NCBI GenBank assembly: GCA_023614405.1
Contig: CM042691.1
Location: forward strand, 169,480,927-169,544,926
Direction of reading: 5' to 3'
DNA length: 64,000 bases
From: Avena insularis
Lineage: Eukaryota > Streptophyta > Magnoliopsida > Poales > Poaceae
The number at the start of each line of letters is the position of its first letter. Positions within the stretch are counted from its first letter, which is position 1. Shown piece by piece: positions 54,690 through 64,000 of the stretch. Under the pieces are notes generated by a model. That model was not told the origin of the DNA and made no database searches. It was given only the letters and a program-made list of their open reading frames with translations. The position numbers were made by a program, and so were the translations under genes.

Positions 54690-57537
54690 TGGCAGAGAGC
54701 AGGGGGGATGGTACGGCTCCTCCGTCATGGAGGTGCAGCTAGAGAAGTACCAGCGGTTGCGCCTCCTGCCGATCGTTGGCGAGGTTGGGGTCCGGCTGGC
54801 CCCGGCCGACGAAATCTCGCCGGCTCTGCAAGCCGACGAGCGCCTTCTTCTTGTCCTTTCTTGCCCATTTCGACCTCCGCCTCCACCATCTCGGGCCAAA
54901 TGCAATCGGAACTTTGGCCCACTTCGTCGCCTTCTGCGAATGTTATCTCGGGATCCAACCAGATCTCGCGCTCTTCTGCCGACTCTTCTTGATCCGGCCT
55001 CAGGTGCAGTTTGCCAAGGGTCCGCTGGTGACCTACAGTGGCGCCTACATCTACAGCCGGTCTCAGACCGGCTACCCCAAGTTAAAACTGCATGACACAG
55101 TTAAACTATGTCAGCAGACGTACTTTTATGTATGGAACTTGGGGTCGGAGGACCGGCTAAACCTCCTGGCCTTCCAAGACACCGAGTCTAGCCGGGCGTG
55201 CTGGGAGGAGAAGATCTTCGTCTCCAAGGCGGAGTCAGACGCGCTCCTCCACTGGATGAGGGGCTTGGTGACGGCTGGACTAACCGGCGTCGACGTGACG
55301 CTGAGTTGGGCCAGCCGGCTCATTATGCCCCTACAGCAGCAAGCACTTAAGATGTGCTACTACTCCAGGCAGCTCTACCCCACCCGGCTCTCCCGCCGCA
55401 ACCCCTCCTTCGCCAACCTCTACGAGTGGGTCTGGATGATTACAAAGGAGAAGGTCGCTTCCAACAGGAAGTTCGGCATCGCTCCTTACACGCGCGAGAA
55501 CCGCGTGCCCCGGGTGAGTGTACTTCTTTTCCTCTTTTCGTTCTCTCGTTGTCCGGCTAACTCCATTATCTGGTCTGACTCGTCTGCTGTCTGCACAGAT
55601 GTTTCCTTACATCATCCGGGAGGAGGGCTACGTGCCCCTCCAGGTTTTTACAGTCGACCGTTCCGAGCCGCGCCCGCACCGGAGCAGCGGCGAGGTCTCG
55701 GATGGCGAGGAGGGCTTCTTCCCCAGCCGGGGTGACGAAGTTTTGGAAGACCCGCACGACCCTTAGCCGGAGGAGAGCGATGGCACTGCCGCGCCCGAGC
55801 CTGTCCGGAATCGTGCCAGTGAAGGCACCTCCAGCAGCAGCGCCGTTCCTGAAGAGCCGGCCGGCAAGCACACCCGGACGGCGGGGGCCCTCCGCGCCTT
55901 GGCCGAACCGCGGGCATCCAGAAAAGATCCGTGCCCGTGGTGCAGGGGTAAGTCCTTCGCCTTTTTCACTTTATCGTTCGCTTCTTTCTTCACGTCAGCC
56001 CGCAGCCTCGCTTCGATATTGCTTTTGTCCTGACCTTGCCTTTGCTTCCGCGCAGCGCCGTTCTCTCCTTTGCTGCGAGCCCGGCTCGCAGCGCGCCTAC
56101 CGCTTCACCGCCCCGCGACCTTCCTCCTCCGCCGGCTATGCCCTTGGTGGCTACCCCGCCCCCATCGACCGAGACCATGCCCCGCCAGAGCCGGCGACCA
56201 CGGTCCAGCCGGCTACTTCTGCGCCAGTGCCCGTGGAGAGCCAGCCGGATGCGGCCCATAGGCTGGGTGGGGGCTCGTCAGCCGGTGCGGGGGGCTCAGG
56301 TGCCAGCCGGGACACGGTCTTCGTCGAGGACGTGGACTCCGACGATGAGGTGACCACGCAGTGCCAGGTGGCAATCCGCGACACCCCAGCCGCTCTAGCC
56401 GGCCCGTTGGCGCCTCTACCCGTGGAGGCAGGATCCTCGCTGCAAACCCTGAAGGTCAACCTCGAGGTCGGACTGGCGGAGGTGAAGCAGCTCCGGGCTA
56501 CGCTAGACGGTGCCAATGAAGAGGATGCCAACCAGCTGGCAGTAGCACGCGGGACTACACGAAGTAATTTTTCGTCTTGCGCTCCTTTTCTTCTTGCTTT
56601 GCTTCCGGTTTCCGACTTTCTCATTTGCATTTCTTTCCTTCCTCCACAGCCATTATGGTTTGCGGGCAGCGGGAGATTGACCGGCTGAAGCGCTCCAATG
56701 TGCGCCTTAGCCGGGACAACACCGCCCTCTGGCTCCAGAATAAAGAATGGCACGGCAAGGTCAACCAGCTAGAGGCCACCATCAAGGAGCAGGAGGCGAC
56801 TCTCGCCAGCCGGGCCAGCGCCATTGACCTTCTAGACAAGGAGGCCACCCGGCTGAAGGAGCACGCCGAGATACTCGACAACGAGCTGATGGACATCGGT
56901 ATTGTGGCGAAAGGTGAGTCTCTCTGCCGGTGCCAAATGTTTTTATCCGACTGCATTTTCCGGGTCGCATTTTGACTTGCCCTTTTGATCACAAGGCTTC
57001 TACCCCCAAATAGACGCTCTTGCCTACGACCGGGTGCAACAGGTTGCGTTGGGTGAGAAGGCAGCCGTCAAGGACCTGGTGGGCCAGCTCGTCGAGGATG
57101 CTGCCAACCTTCGCAAGGCCGCAACCGGCATCCACGACCTGGTTTTCCCGGGGGAGCTCCTTCCGGAGACCATGGGGGCCCTGGCGATCAATTTGGGCGG
57201 CGCGCCGAACGCGATCGACCGTCTGCGTGATCTGGCTGCCCACGTCGGCTACGAGATGGCGCTGGCCTTGATGCCCTCGTGGTATAAGGACGCCCGTCTC
57301 GACAAGCTGGTGGACGGCTTCCGAGCCGGTGTGGATCTTGAAGCCGTGCGCCTGGCCTACCCGGACATCCGCTCCACCGCGATCACGATTGCCGGCTACG
57401 CCGACATCGACGAGGTGCTCACGGACGGCGAGGTGAGCTCAGGGGCTGATGGCCCGGGAGCGGATGGCGCGGAGGCATCCTCCCAGGCTAGCGGAGCCGG
57501 CACGGATCCTCCTCACGGCAAGGGTCCGGCCGCTTGA
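54690..57537 (+). pseudogene. E4 antisense gene, five exons (gypsy-type putative transposase family)
   Basis: Exon 1 (54690-55513) has RLRLLPIVGEVGVRL then, after a frame change, AIGTLAHFVAFCECYLGIQP and TYFYVWNLGSEDRLNL, the conserved N-terminal domain. Introns of 82-108 bp with GT-AG ends lie at 55514-55598, 55948-56055, 56564-56649 and 56914-56995. Exon 2 (MFPYIIREEGYVPLQVF) has a premature TAG at 55764. Exon 3 is Ala/Pro/Ser-rich with VFVEDVDSDDEV. Exon 4 is a coiled coil (NKEWHGKVNQLEATIKEQEA). Exon 5 (from 56996) has LPETMGALAINLGG and VRLAYPDIRSTAITIAGYAD, matching E1's last exon. Reading phase carries over from exon 3 to 4 to 5. Function unknown. At least two breaks make this copy a pseudogene. 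Confidence 0.72.
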
Positions 57538-57841
57538 AGATGAAGACCCCGGGATGCCGGGTGAACTGGTAGATACTTTTCTGCTTCTGGTACTTGTGTC
57601 TTTTGAACAATCTGGATGTGTGTGGGCTTCGTCCCCCAATGTTTAAGTAACTGTCTGGTTGGGCTTGCCTTCGTGCGCCCACTTATCTTTGTGCCTTGGT
57701 TTACTGGTCTTTCCGGCTGGTCCGCTCCAGCCGGACTTATCTTGCATTTGTCTTGCGCCTTGTTTCTTCTGGGTTCCTAGCGGTCTGCCGACTCGCTCTG
57801 GCCGGTTGGTGCATCTGCTAACCGGATACTACATCCTTCCA
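57538..57841. other. E4 spacer after the antisense gene
   Basis: 3' untranslated part of the antisense gene. T/G-rich, with several CCGGCTGG/CCGGTTGG segments. No gene. Confidence 0.5.
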
Positions 57842-57882
57842 GTGGGGGTGCACCAGCGCACCCACTGGGTGTAGCCCCCGAG
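57842..57882 (-). repeat. Polypurine-hairpin module 1 of E4
   Basis: Minus sense: CTCGGGGGCTAC, then CACCCA-G-TGGGTG, then GCGCTGGTGCACCCCCAC. It has the same order as the E1 modules, with different but pairing hairpin arms. Confidence 0.75.
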
Positions 57883-58018
57883 ATTTGGATCAGTTGGAGT
57901 AGCCAGGTGTTTCAAATCTTCAAAACATTCTTGTTTTTCACCCTTCTTTGCCGAGTGTGACCTGTTTAGCCAAGCTGGGGGATCTGCACTGCGGTCCGGC
58001 TAAGTATGTCCGGATTGA

Positions 58019-58147
58019 TTTTCTCTATTACTTTCCTTTCTCCTCTCTTTCCATCTTTCCTCTTTCATCTTTCTCTTTCTTTCTTTCCTCTTTCCCATAT
58101 TACTCTTTTGTTCTTTCCTCTTTCTCTTCTTTCTCTTTCTTTTTATG
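58019..58147 (+). repeat. Polypyrimidine tract (CTTT-rich, about 130 bp)
   Basis: Nearly pure C/T on the plus strand with CTTTCTTTC and TCTTTCCTC repeats. In the pol sense it is a long polypurine run, between the two modules. Confidence 0.85.
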
Positions 58148-58280
58148 GTTAGGTTTGTCTGATGCGTCCAACTAGGTGCGGCTAGCCGGCTTGGGCGGGT
58201 GGTGCCCTTGAGTTCTCTCCGCCTTTGTCTTTCTACTCGTCCGGCTGACGCACCCTTCAGCCGGACGTCGCCTGCTTCCG

Positions 58281-58321
58281 GTGGGGTCGCGGCAGCGCAC
58301 CCACTGGATATAGCCCCCGAG
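58281..58321 (-). repeat. Polypurine-hairpin module 2 of E4
   Basis: Minus sense: CTCGGGGGCTA, then TATCCAGTGGGTG, then GCGCTGCCGCGACCCCAC. It lies 439 bp from module 1, and the flanks (GATTTGGA, AATCTTC) are duplicated as well. The first hairpin arm has decayed. Confidence 0.7.
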
Positions 58322-58621
58322 ATTTGGAGTGGCTACCGCAGATAGGTACTTTGAATCTTCACTATTCTTGATTTTTTGACTCGGTGCGATTTGTGCAAAA
58401 AGAAACATACAAAAAATGACCTCTCGTCAATATGTTGCCTTGTTAAATATCTCTCTATTATCCGACTAGGGTTTTTCTTTTTTTGAAAACTAGCTCGTGC
58501 TCCTCTGGACACTTCGTCACTTTCTCGTGTGCAATGTTGTTTACACTACACCTTGCCGGGCAGCCGGGTTGCGGTCTAGAGCCAGAACTGAAGGGATCTG
58601 ACAATACATTTCCGCACGGTA
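58322..58621. other. E4 spacer before the pol end
   Basis: Non-coding, repeats the flank of module 1, then ordinary sequence up to the pol stop. No gene seen on either strand. Confidence 0.5.
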
Positions 58622-59780
58622 CTAGAGGCTTAGTAGCCGGAAAATACCAACTAGGCACATGGCCTTGCTGTTCTTGCACGGCTGTTGCGCATCGATGAGG
58701 TAGTAGGAGTTGTTGTGCAACGCCTTGCTGATGATGAAGGGGCCCTCCCACGGAGGGGACATCTTGTGCATGCCCTTCGTATCTTGTATCAGCCGGAGCA
58801 CCAGGTCTCCCCCCTGGAATGCGACTGGCCGGATGCGACCAGAGTGATACCGGCACAGCCCTTGCTGGTAGATGGCCGACCTGGATAAGGCCAGCTCGTG
58901 GGCCTCCTCGAGGAGGTCCACGCTATCCTCCATCGCTTCCTGGTTCTCCTTCTCCGTGTAAAGGAGTTTGCAGGGTGAGTCGAACTCGATGTCCGCCACG
59001 AGAACTTCCTATGAGCCGTAGGTGAGGAAGAACATGGTGAAGCCGGTTCATCTGTCCGGGGTGGTGTAGAGGCTCCATAGCACAACCGGTAGCTCCTCGA
59101 TCCATCAGTCGGGTGATAGCTCTAATGGCTCGATCAGTCGGGGCTTGATTCCAGCTAGCACCAAGTCGTTGGCTCTTTCGACCTGCAAGTTGGATTGCGG
59201 GTGCGCGACGGATGCGAGGTCCAGTCGGATCCCTTTGTTGTGGCAAAACCGGGCGAAGGCCCCCTTGGCGAAGTTCATGCCGTTATCGGTGATGATGCTG
59301 TGGGGGTAGCCGAACCGGATGATGATGTCGTGAAAGAAAGTGACGGCCGTGGCCCCGTCCAGCTTCCGAATCAGCTTCGCCTCGATCCATTTGGTGAACT
59401 TGTCTACCGCCACCAGCAGGTGGGTCATGCCGGCTCGAGCTCGCTTGAAGGGGCGGACCATGTCCAACCCCCAGACCGCGAAGGGCCAGGTGATCGGTAT
59501 CGTCATGAGCGTGGAAGCCGGCATGTGCCTTAACCGGCTGAACCGCTGGCACCCATTGCACGCGTGAACCAGCTGGTCCACGTCCTCCGAGGAAGTCGAC
59601 CAGTAGAATCTGTGGCGCATCGCTTTCGACACCAAGACATGCGAGGAGGCTTCCTGGCCGCACACCCCCTAGTGGATCTCTTTCAACAGCCGGTAGCCGG
59701 TATCCACATCGACACACCGTTGGAATACGCCTGTGGCGCTGTGCTTGTACAACTCTTTGTTGATGATGGTGTACGTGTGC
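58622..59780 (-). pseudogene. E4 integrase
   Basis: The first zinc-site His pair is damaged (CGQEASSHVLV instead of CGHH), while CNGCQRF is kept. The core has GLDMVRPF, SIITDNGMNF and NLQVERAND, so D, D and E are present. After a break at about 59100 the C-terminal part continues at 58999: LLYTEKENQEAMEDSVDLLEE, then GGDLVLRLIQ, then PPWEGPFIISKAL, and stops at 58622. The GPF module is intact. A stop near 59670 separates the zinc site from the upstream linker. Confidence 0.83.
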
Positions 59781-60600
59781 GCTCGGCGCCGGATCTGCCT
59801 TGCCTCCACCTCATCATCCGGAAGCTCATCATCGAGGAGGTAGTTCATGAAGGGTTGGGCCCAGGATGGAACTTCCCAGATGGTGAAGACACTGGCCGGA
59901 ATGATCTGGAGCTCATCCAGAGGGTGGTCGGGTGGGATACCCGAGTCGGCAGCCCCCGGGCCTTTTGCCTTGCTAGCTGATGGTTTGCCTGAAGAGGAGG
60001 CAGCCCCCGGGTCTTTCGACCTGGAGGTCACAATAGCTGGGTCCGACTCTTTCGAGCCGGCAGCCCCCGGGTCTGCTACCCAGATGATGGATTCGGAATC
60101 CAGAGAGGGAGTGATGCTGGTCTTGCGGAGATGCTCCAAGGATACTCCGGGTGGGATGGCTGTTCTGGTGGATCCGACTCGCGCGAGCACGTCGTCCTCC
60201 TCGTTGTTGGCACGGGGGACATGGTGGAATTCACATCCCTCGAAGCTAGCGCTTACCAGCTGTACGTGGAACAGGGAAAGAGCCATGTTAGCATCCCTGG
60301 CGTCCCACTCGCCGGATACTTGCTGCACCACCAGGTTCGAGTCACCGAAGCCAAGGATCCGGCGAATGCCGATGTCTTTTGCGAGCCGGAGCCTGTGCGA
60401 GAGGGCTTTGTACTCGACGACGTTGTTCGACGCAGTGAAGTGGATCTGCAGCACATACTCCAATCGGTCTCCCTTGGGCGAGGTGAGCATGATGCCGGCT
60501 CCCAAGCCCCCGCGCATCTTTGAGCCGTCGAATTGCAGCCTCCAGTAGTCGGAGTCTGGCACCGGAAGTAGGTACTGGCTCTCTGCCCAGTTGACAAAGA
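59781..60600 (-). pseudogene. E4 second RNase H domain and expanded linker
   Basis: YWRLQFDGSKMRGGLGAG, then FTASNNVVEYKALSHRLRL, then GFGDSNLVVQQVSGEWDAR, then RANNEEDDVLARVGST: the Tat-type extra RNase H. The linker to integrase contains three GACCCGGGGGCTGCC-type repeats (59949, 59999, 60060 on the plus strand) that encode P-G-A-A within a Ser/Ala/Lys-rich run. This insert is absent from E1 and E2. The frame is open from 60754 to 59669. Confidence 0.8.
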
Positions 60601-61480
60601 AGTCCGCCACCGCCTGAGACTTGATGGGGCTCGTACCGGAAGCAGTAGGCGGCCAGCTCGATGGCCCACTTGGCTGATGAATCGGCTGAGGGAAGCCAAA
60701 CAGCCGGTGAACTTCTGGATACCGAGGGTGGCTGCATCCTCTCGATGGCTGCAATCTTCTCTGGATTGGCCTTGATTCCCCGGCTCTACACGAGGAAACC
60801 GAGGAGCTGTCCGGCTGGCACGCCGAACACGCACTTCTCTGGGTTCAGCTTCATCTGCTACTGGCGGAGGTTCACGAACGTCTCGCCAAGATCTTCCAGC
60901 AGGGTCTGCTTCTCCTTCGTCTTGATGACGACATCGTCCATGTACGCGTGCACGTTTCGACCGATCTACGAATGCAAGCATTTCTGCATGCAACGCTGAT
61001 AAGTAGCACCTGCATTCTTCAGGCCGATTGGCATGGTTACATAGTAGTAAGCCCCGTACGGGGTGATGAACGATGTTTTTAGTTGATCAGCCAGCTTCAG
61101 CCGGATCTGATTATAGCCGGAATAACAATCGAGAAAAGAGAGCAGGTCGCAGCCAGCCATAGAGTCAATCACTTGATCAATACGGGGCAGAGCGAAAGGG
61201 TATTTCGGGCAGGCCTTGTTTAGGCTCGTGTAGTCGATACACATGTGCCAGGTCTTGTTCTTCTTCAGCACCAGGACTGTGTTGGCCAACCAGTCCGGGT
61301 GGTACACTTCCATGATGAAGTCGGCAGCAAGTAGCCGGGCGATCTCGTCTCCGATGACCTTCCTTTTGTCCTCCGCGAAGCGACGGAGGGGCTGCATGAC
61401 CGTCTTGGCATCCAGACGCACATGAAACGAGTGCTCGGCGAACTCCCTCGAAACACCCAGCATGTCTTTGGGAGACCATG
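60601..61480 (-). pseudogene. E4 reverse transcriptase with RNase H deletion
   Basis: The RT reads VMQPLRRFAEDKRKVIGDEI, then HMCIDYTSLNKACPKYPFA, FLDCYSGYNQIRLKL and VTMPIGLKNAGATYQRC, a stop, then YMDD at 60944-60933 (Met in place of the Val of E1 and E2). The thumb reads EKCVFGVPAGQLLGFLV with a stop after it. At about 60680 QKFTGCLASLSRFIS jumps to AKWAIELAAYCFRYEP, skipping about 145 residues that in E2 form the first RNase H. The deletion also shifts the frame. Confidence 0.83.
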
Positions 61481-62320
61481 CGAAGATGTCCTGATTATCA
61501 CGGAGGAAGTCGATGAGCGCGCTTTCCTATTTGTTGTCCAAGCCGGCGCCGATGGTGACGCACTTGGAGGGGTCAGTCGGGTCGAGCGGGATCTGGCGGG
61601 TCTCCTTGGATGGCTGGAATGCCATGTCCCCAGCCAGCACTTCCTGCTGCAGCATGGCAACATTGCGTAGCATCTCGCGCTTCTCCTCGGCGATGAGCAG
61701 GGCCTCGGCTATCTGGGCGCCTTCTTTCGCGCAAGCCATCGACCGCCTATAGCAGCCGGCCAGAGTAAGCACACCGTTCGGCCCGGCAACTTCATCTTGA
61801 GGTATTCATAGTAGGGGACCGCCATGAACATTGTGAGGGCAGGGCTCCCAAGAAGGACATGGTAGGTGCTGGCGATGTTGCCCACCTCGAACCAGATTGG
61901 CTCACGCCGGAAGTTCTCTTTCGAACCGAATATGACATCCAGCCGGATCTTGCAGAGAGGGACGCATGGTGGCCCGGGTACGACATTGTGGAACACAGTG
62001 GTCGAGGGATGCAGGTCGCACTCCGGATACCCAGTTTGTCCATGGAGGACTAGTAGAGCAAGTTGAGGCTGCTCCCACCGTCTACCAGCACGAGCGAGAA
62101 CTGGCAGGTGCGCGCGTCGGAGATGACGAGGGGGTCGAGCACCGTCGCGTAGCTCCCACGATTCGGGAGCGAATCCGGCTGGTCGGCCTGGCTGCAGGTG
62201 ATGGGAGTCTCAGACCAGTTGAGGCGCAGGGGGACTGGGGGGATGACGGCGTTCACCTCCGCGCTGTGCTGCTTCCGGCTGCGATTATCAATCGGCTCGT
62301 CCACGAAGATGTGGTAGTTC
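61481..62320 (-). pseudogene. E4 protease and linker to RT
   Basis: From 62304: LRLNWSETPITCSQADQPDS, then FSLVLVDGGSSLNLLY with the active-site D-G-G near 62085, a stop and a frame change, then VPLCKIRLDVIFGSKENFR, IWFEVGNIASTYHVLLG and MFMAVPYYEYLKMKLPG (61996-61790). The linker (61770-61500) has AEALLIAEEKREMLRNVAML. The enzyme matures Gag-Pol. It is split by at least two lesions. Confidence 0.75.
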
Positions 62321-63620
62321 TCATGCTGCGGGGGGTAGCCTCCATTGCCCCGGTTGTTGCCGGCTTCCCTAGCCGGCGGTGGGGGACTGCCAGGAGGGGG
62401 TGGGGGAGAGGAGGTAACCCGGCCTGCTCCTTGACCTGCCTAGTCCAGCTGCACTGCCGAGTGGTGTGCGTAGCCGGCTTGGTGCCACTGTGGTACTTGC
62501 TGGGCCCGTCGAACATTTCCTGGAAGGTGAAGGCATTCCTCTGCCTCTTGTCGTTGTGAGCCGACGCGTCCTGCACAGTGTTAACTTTCCGCTGGTGGTA
62601 TCGCGGGCTCTGCTACTCAACCGGGTGCTTGCCCTGGTAGCGGTTGTCGTTGTCGTGCCGTCTAGACGAGCCGGCATCGCCGTTCTGGCCGGCAGGTTTC
62701 TCCCTAGCCGGCTCGGTGGGAACCGGATGCCCTTCAGTGTTTACCCGGAGGGGCTTCTTCATTGCCGCATCCGCGGTGGCGTACTGGTCGGCGATGGTCA
62801 TCAACTCTGCCATGGTCTTGGGCTCGTCGCACAGCAGCCGGTGGTGCAGCATCGTGCCTTCGAGGCACCCTTCGATGAAGAAACCGATTGCCTGGTTCTC
62901 CACCACCCCTTCACAGGAGTTGTGCAGCTCGGTCCAGTGGGTGAGGTATGCGTGATCTGACTCGCGGTCTCCCTGGACACATAGAGAAATATCACGGGGC
63001 CTGCCTGGGCCCTTGTATGTGCCGTTGATGCTGTTGGGCGCGAGGCTGTTGAGCCAGGTTCTTGCCGAGACGGTCAGCATGAGGGGGATGTAGAGGATCG
63101 CGACACGCTTGTTGCCGTGCGCGATGCCGATCATGTAGCGTGACGACGGTCGGCCAGTCTTCCGCCTGGCTTGCTTGTCGCATTGGGTGTCCCGGGGCAG
63201 GGAGAACTTGTCGGGAAAGGGCACCTTCCGAATGCGTGGTCCGAAACACACAGGGCCGGTTGCATCCTCCTCCTCGGTGAGGCGAGCTTCCGTCAGAAGG
63301 TCGATGCGAGCGCGCGCATCTGGCTCAACCGGATTGGAAGTTACCACCTGGCCAGTGAGGCGGAACGGTGGAGGGGGTGGAGGTGGGTTCTGGCCAGCTG
63401 AGGGAGGGTGGCTCGTGGCGCCCTTCTCGCCGCGAAGCTGGCTTCTCCCGAACTGACGACGCTTGGAGTGCGGGGTTGCTGGACCGGAGACGCGGAGCAC
63501 TCGGTCCGACGAGGTCCGCCCCGACTGTTGCCAGCCGGGCGATTCCCCCTGGAGTCGGCTTGTGAGACGTCGGAAGGATGGGTTGTGAGACGTTGGATGT
63601 TCCAGGAGCGGTGAGCACAA
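62321..63620 (-). pseudogene. E4 gag
   Basis: A long frame (63620-62613) encodes an Arg/Ser/Pro-rich N-terminus with QNPPPPPPPFR, then PVCFGPRIRKVPFPDKFSLP, then a Retrotrans_gag region: ILYIPLMLTVSARTWLNSL, DISLCVQGDRESDHAYL, FFIEGCLEGTMLHHRLL. A basic tail (RREKPAGQ-like, SSRRHDNDNRYQGKH) follows to about 62600, and decayed sequence reaches the protease. The N-terminus runs directly into LTR sequence at about 63626, so the primer site and leader are deleted. Confidence 0.78.
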
Positions 63621-63625
63621 GTTTA

Positions 63626-64000
63626 CCTAGGTTCAGATCCGACTGCGTTGATCGGATCCTACTCCTGCTAGCAACCCAATAACATATCAGCGTAACCCGA
63701 ATGTTATAGAGGATTACAAGAGAGGTTCGCCTATGCGAGTTGGTTGTGGTTGTGTATCGAGTTGTTGCCCTAAAGGCTCCCATAGGGCCGGTTTATATAG
63801 TCACCAGGGCCTGGGTTACAGGGAGAGACCTAGCCGGCTATGTTACAGAGTCGGTAACTATGTACAGCTTGGACTACAAGTAATACTATAGGCCTAAGTC
63901 GGTAACTCTTATGGGCCTTGTCGTAGCCGAAACTGGCTCCTCTCCTCTCTCTCTGACTGGGCCGCCCGTGAAGGAAAGCTCCAACCCGTTGGTGGGCCAC
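63626..64000 (-). mobile_element. E4 5' LTR, cut by the window edge
   Basis: It matches the E2 LTR: CCTAGGTTCAGATCC, GGATCCTACTCCTGCTA and, minus sense, CTGGTGACTATATAAACC with the TATA box near 63800. It contains CCTAGCCGGCTATGTTACAG. Its distal (TG) end is outside the window, and its inner end and primer site are missing. Confidence 0.7.

Larger units (their letters stand above)
53199..64000 (-). mobile_element. E4: minus-strand Tat Gypsy element with a convergent five-exon gene
   Basis: Minus sense, from the right: 5' LTR (cut by the window edge), gag, protease, RT, second RNase H, integrase (to 58622), a spacer with two polypurine-hairpin modules, then the convergent plus-strand gene (54690-57537) and an LTR. 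The first RNase H is almost wholly deleted. Stops and frameshifts break each domain. AGCCGG / CCGGCT is strikingly frequent throughout. Confidence 0.8.

Noticed and set aside
54375..54958. Minus-strand Arg/Gly-rich frames opposite the E4 antisense leader
   Set aside because: Shadows of the GC-rich leader and exon 1; no motif and no counterpart in E1.

Overview
This window is nuclear intergenic DNA from a grass, most likely a pooid (wheat, oat or ryegrass type). That inference rests on the kinds of repeat present: Ty3/Gypsy elements of the Tat lineage, a CACTA transposon with CACTACAAGAAA termini, plant L1-type LINEs with grass-type ORF1 proteins, and a dispersed repeat that I recall as abundant in Pooideae. 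The species cannot be named from this. I find no convincing single-copy host gene and no intact rRNA or tRNA gene. Nearly everything is nested, decayed transposable elements.

Layout. 1-1098: LTR on the minus strand, whose sister copy lies at 39665-40368. 1099-11386: E1, a plus-strand Tat element without its 5' end, with protease, RT-RNase H, a second RNase H, integrase, a convergent spliced gene on the minus strand (5851-9676), repeated polypurine/hairpin modules and a 3' LTR. 11387-15417: LINE-A (+). 15418-17690 and 20800-24747: two copies (X, Y) of a long AT-rich repeat. 17690-19287: E3, a minus-strand LTR plus the promoter and first exon of another such convergent gene. 24748-39107: E2, a minus-strand Tat element split by a 6.7 kb CACTA element (26334-33035) with matching TGT target duplications. 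39108-39664: Athila-like gag scrap. 40369-52272: dispersed repeat H, invaded by LINE-B (nearly full length, minus strand) and LINE-C (5'-truncated, with a 12-bp target duplication). 52273-52990: a second CACTA-like fragment with perfect short palindromes and a viroplasmin / RNase H1 N-terminal-like domain. 53199-64000: E4, a minus-strand Tat element with a convergent five-exon gene (54690-57537).

How the parts work together. Tat elements normally copy themselves with Gag, protease, RT, RNase H and integrase. Here every one is broken by stops, frameshifts or deletions, so none is autonomous. E1 and E4 both carry, between pol and the 3' LTR, an intron-containing gene on the opposite strand, and E3 keeps the start of one next to its LTR. 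In E4 four GT-AG introns can be placed and reading phase is kept over exons 3-5. In E1 and E4 short modules made of a polypurine core (CTCGGGGGCTA) followed by a small hairpin recur in the pol sense; the hairpin arms differ between copies but still pair. These two observations are the most worth following up. All boundaries, homologies and splice sites were read by eye.
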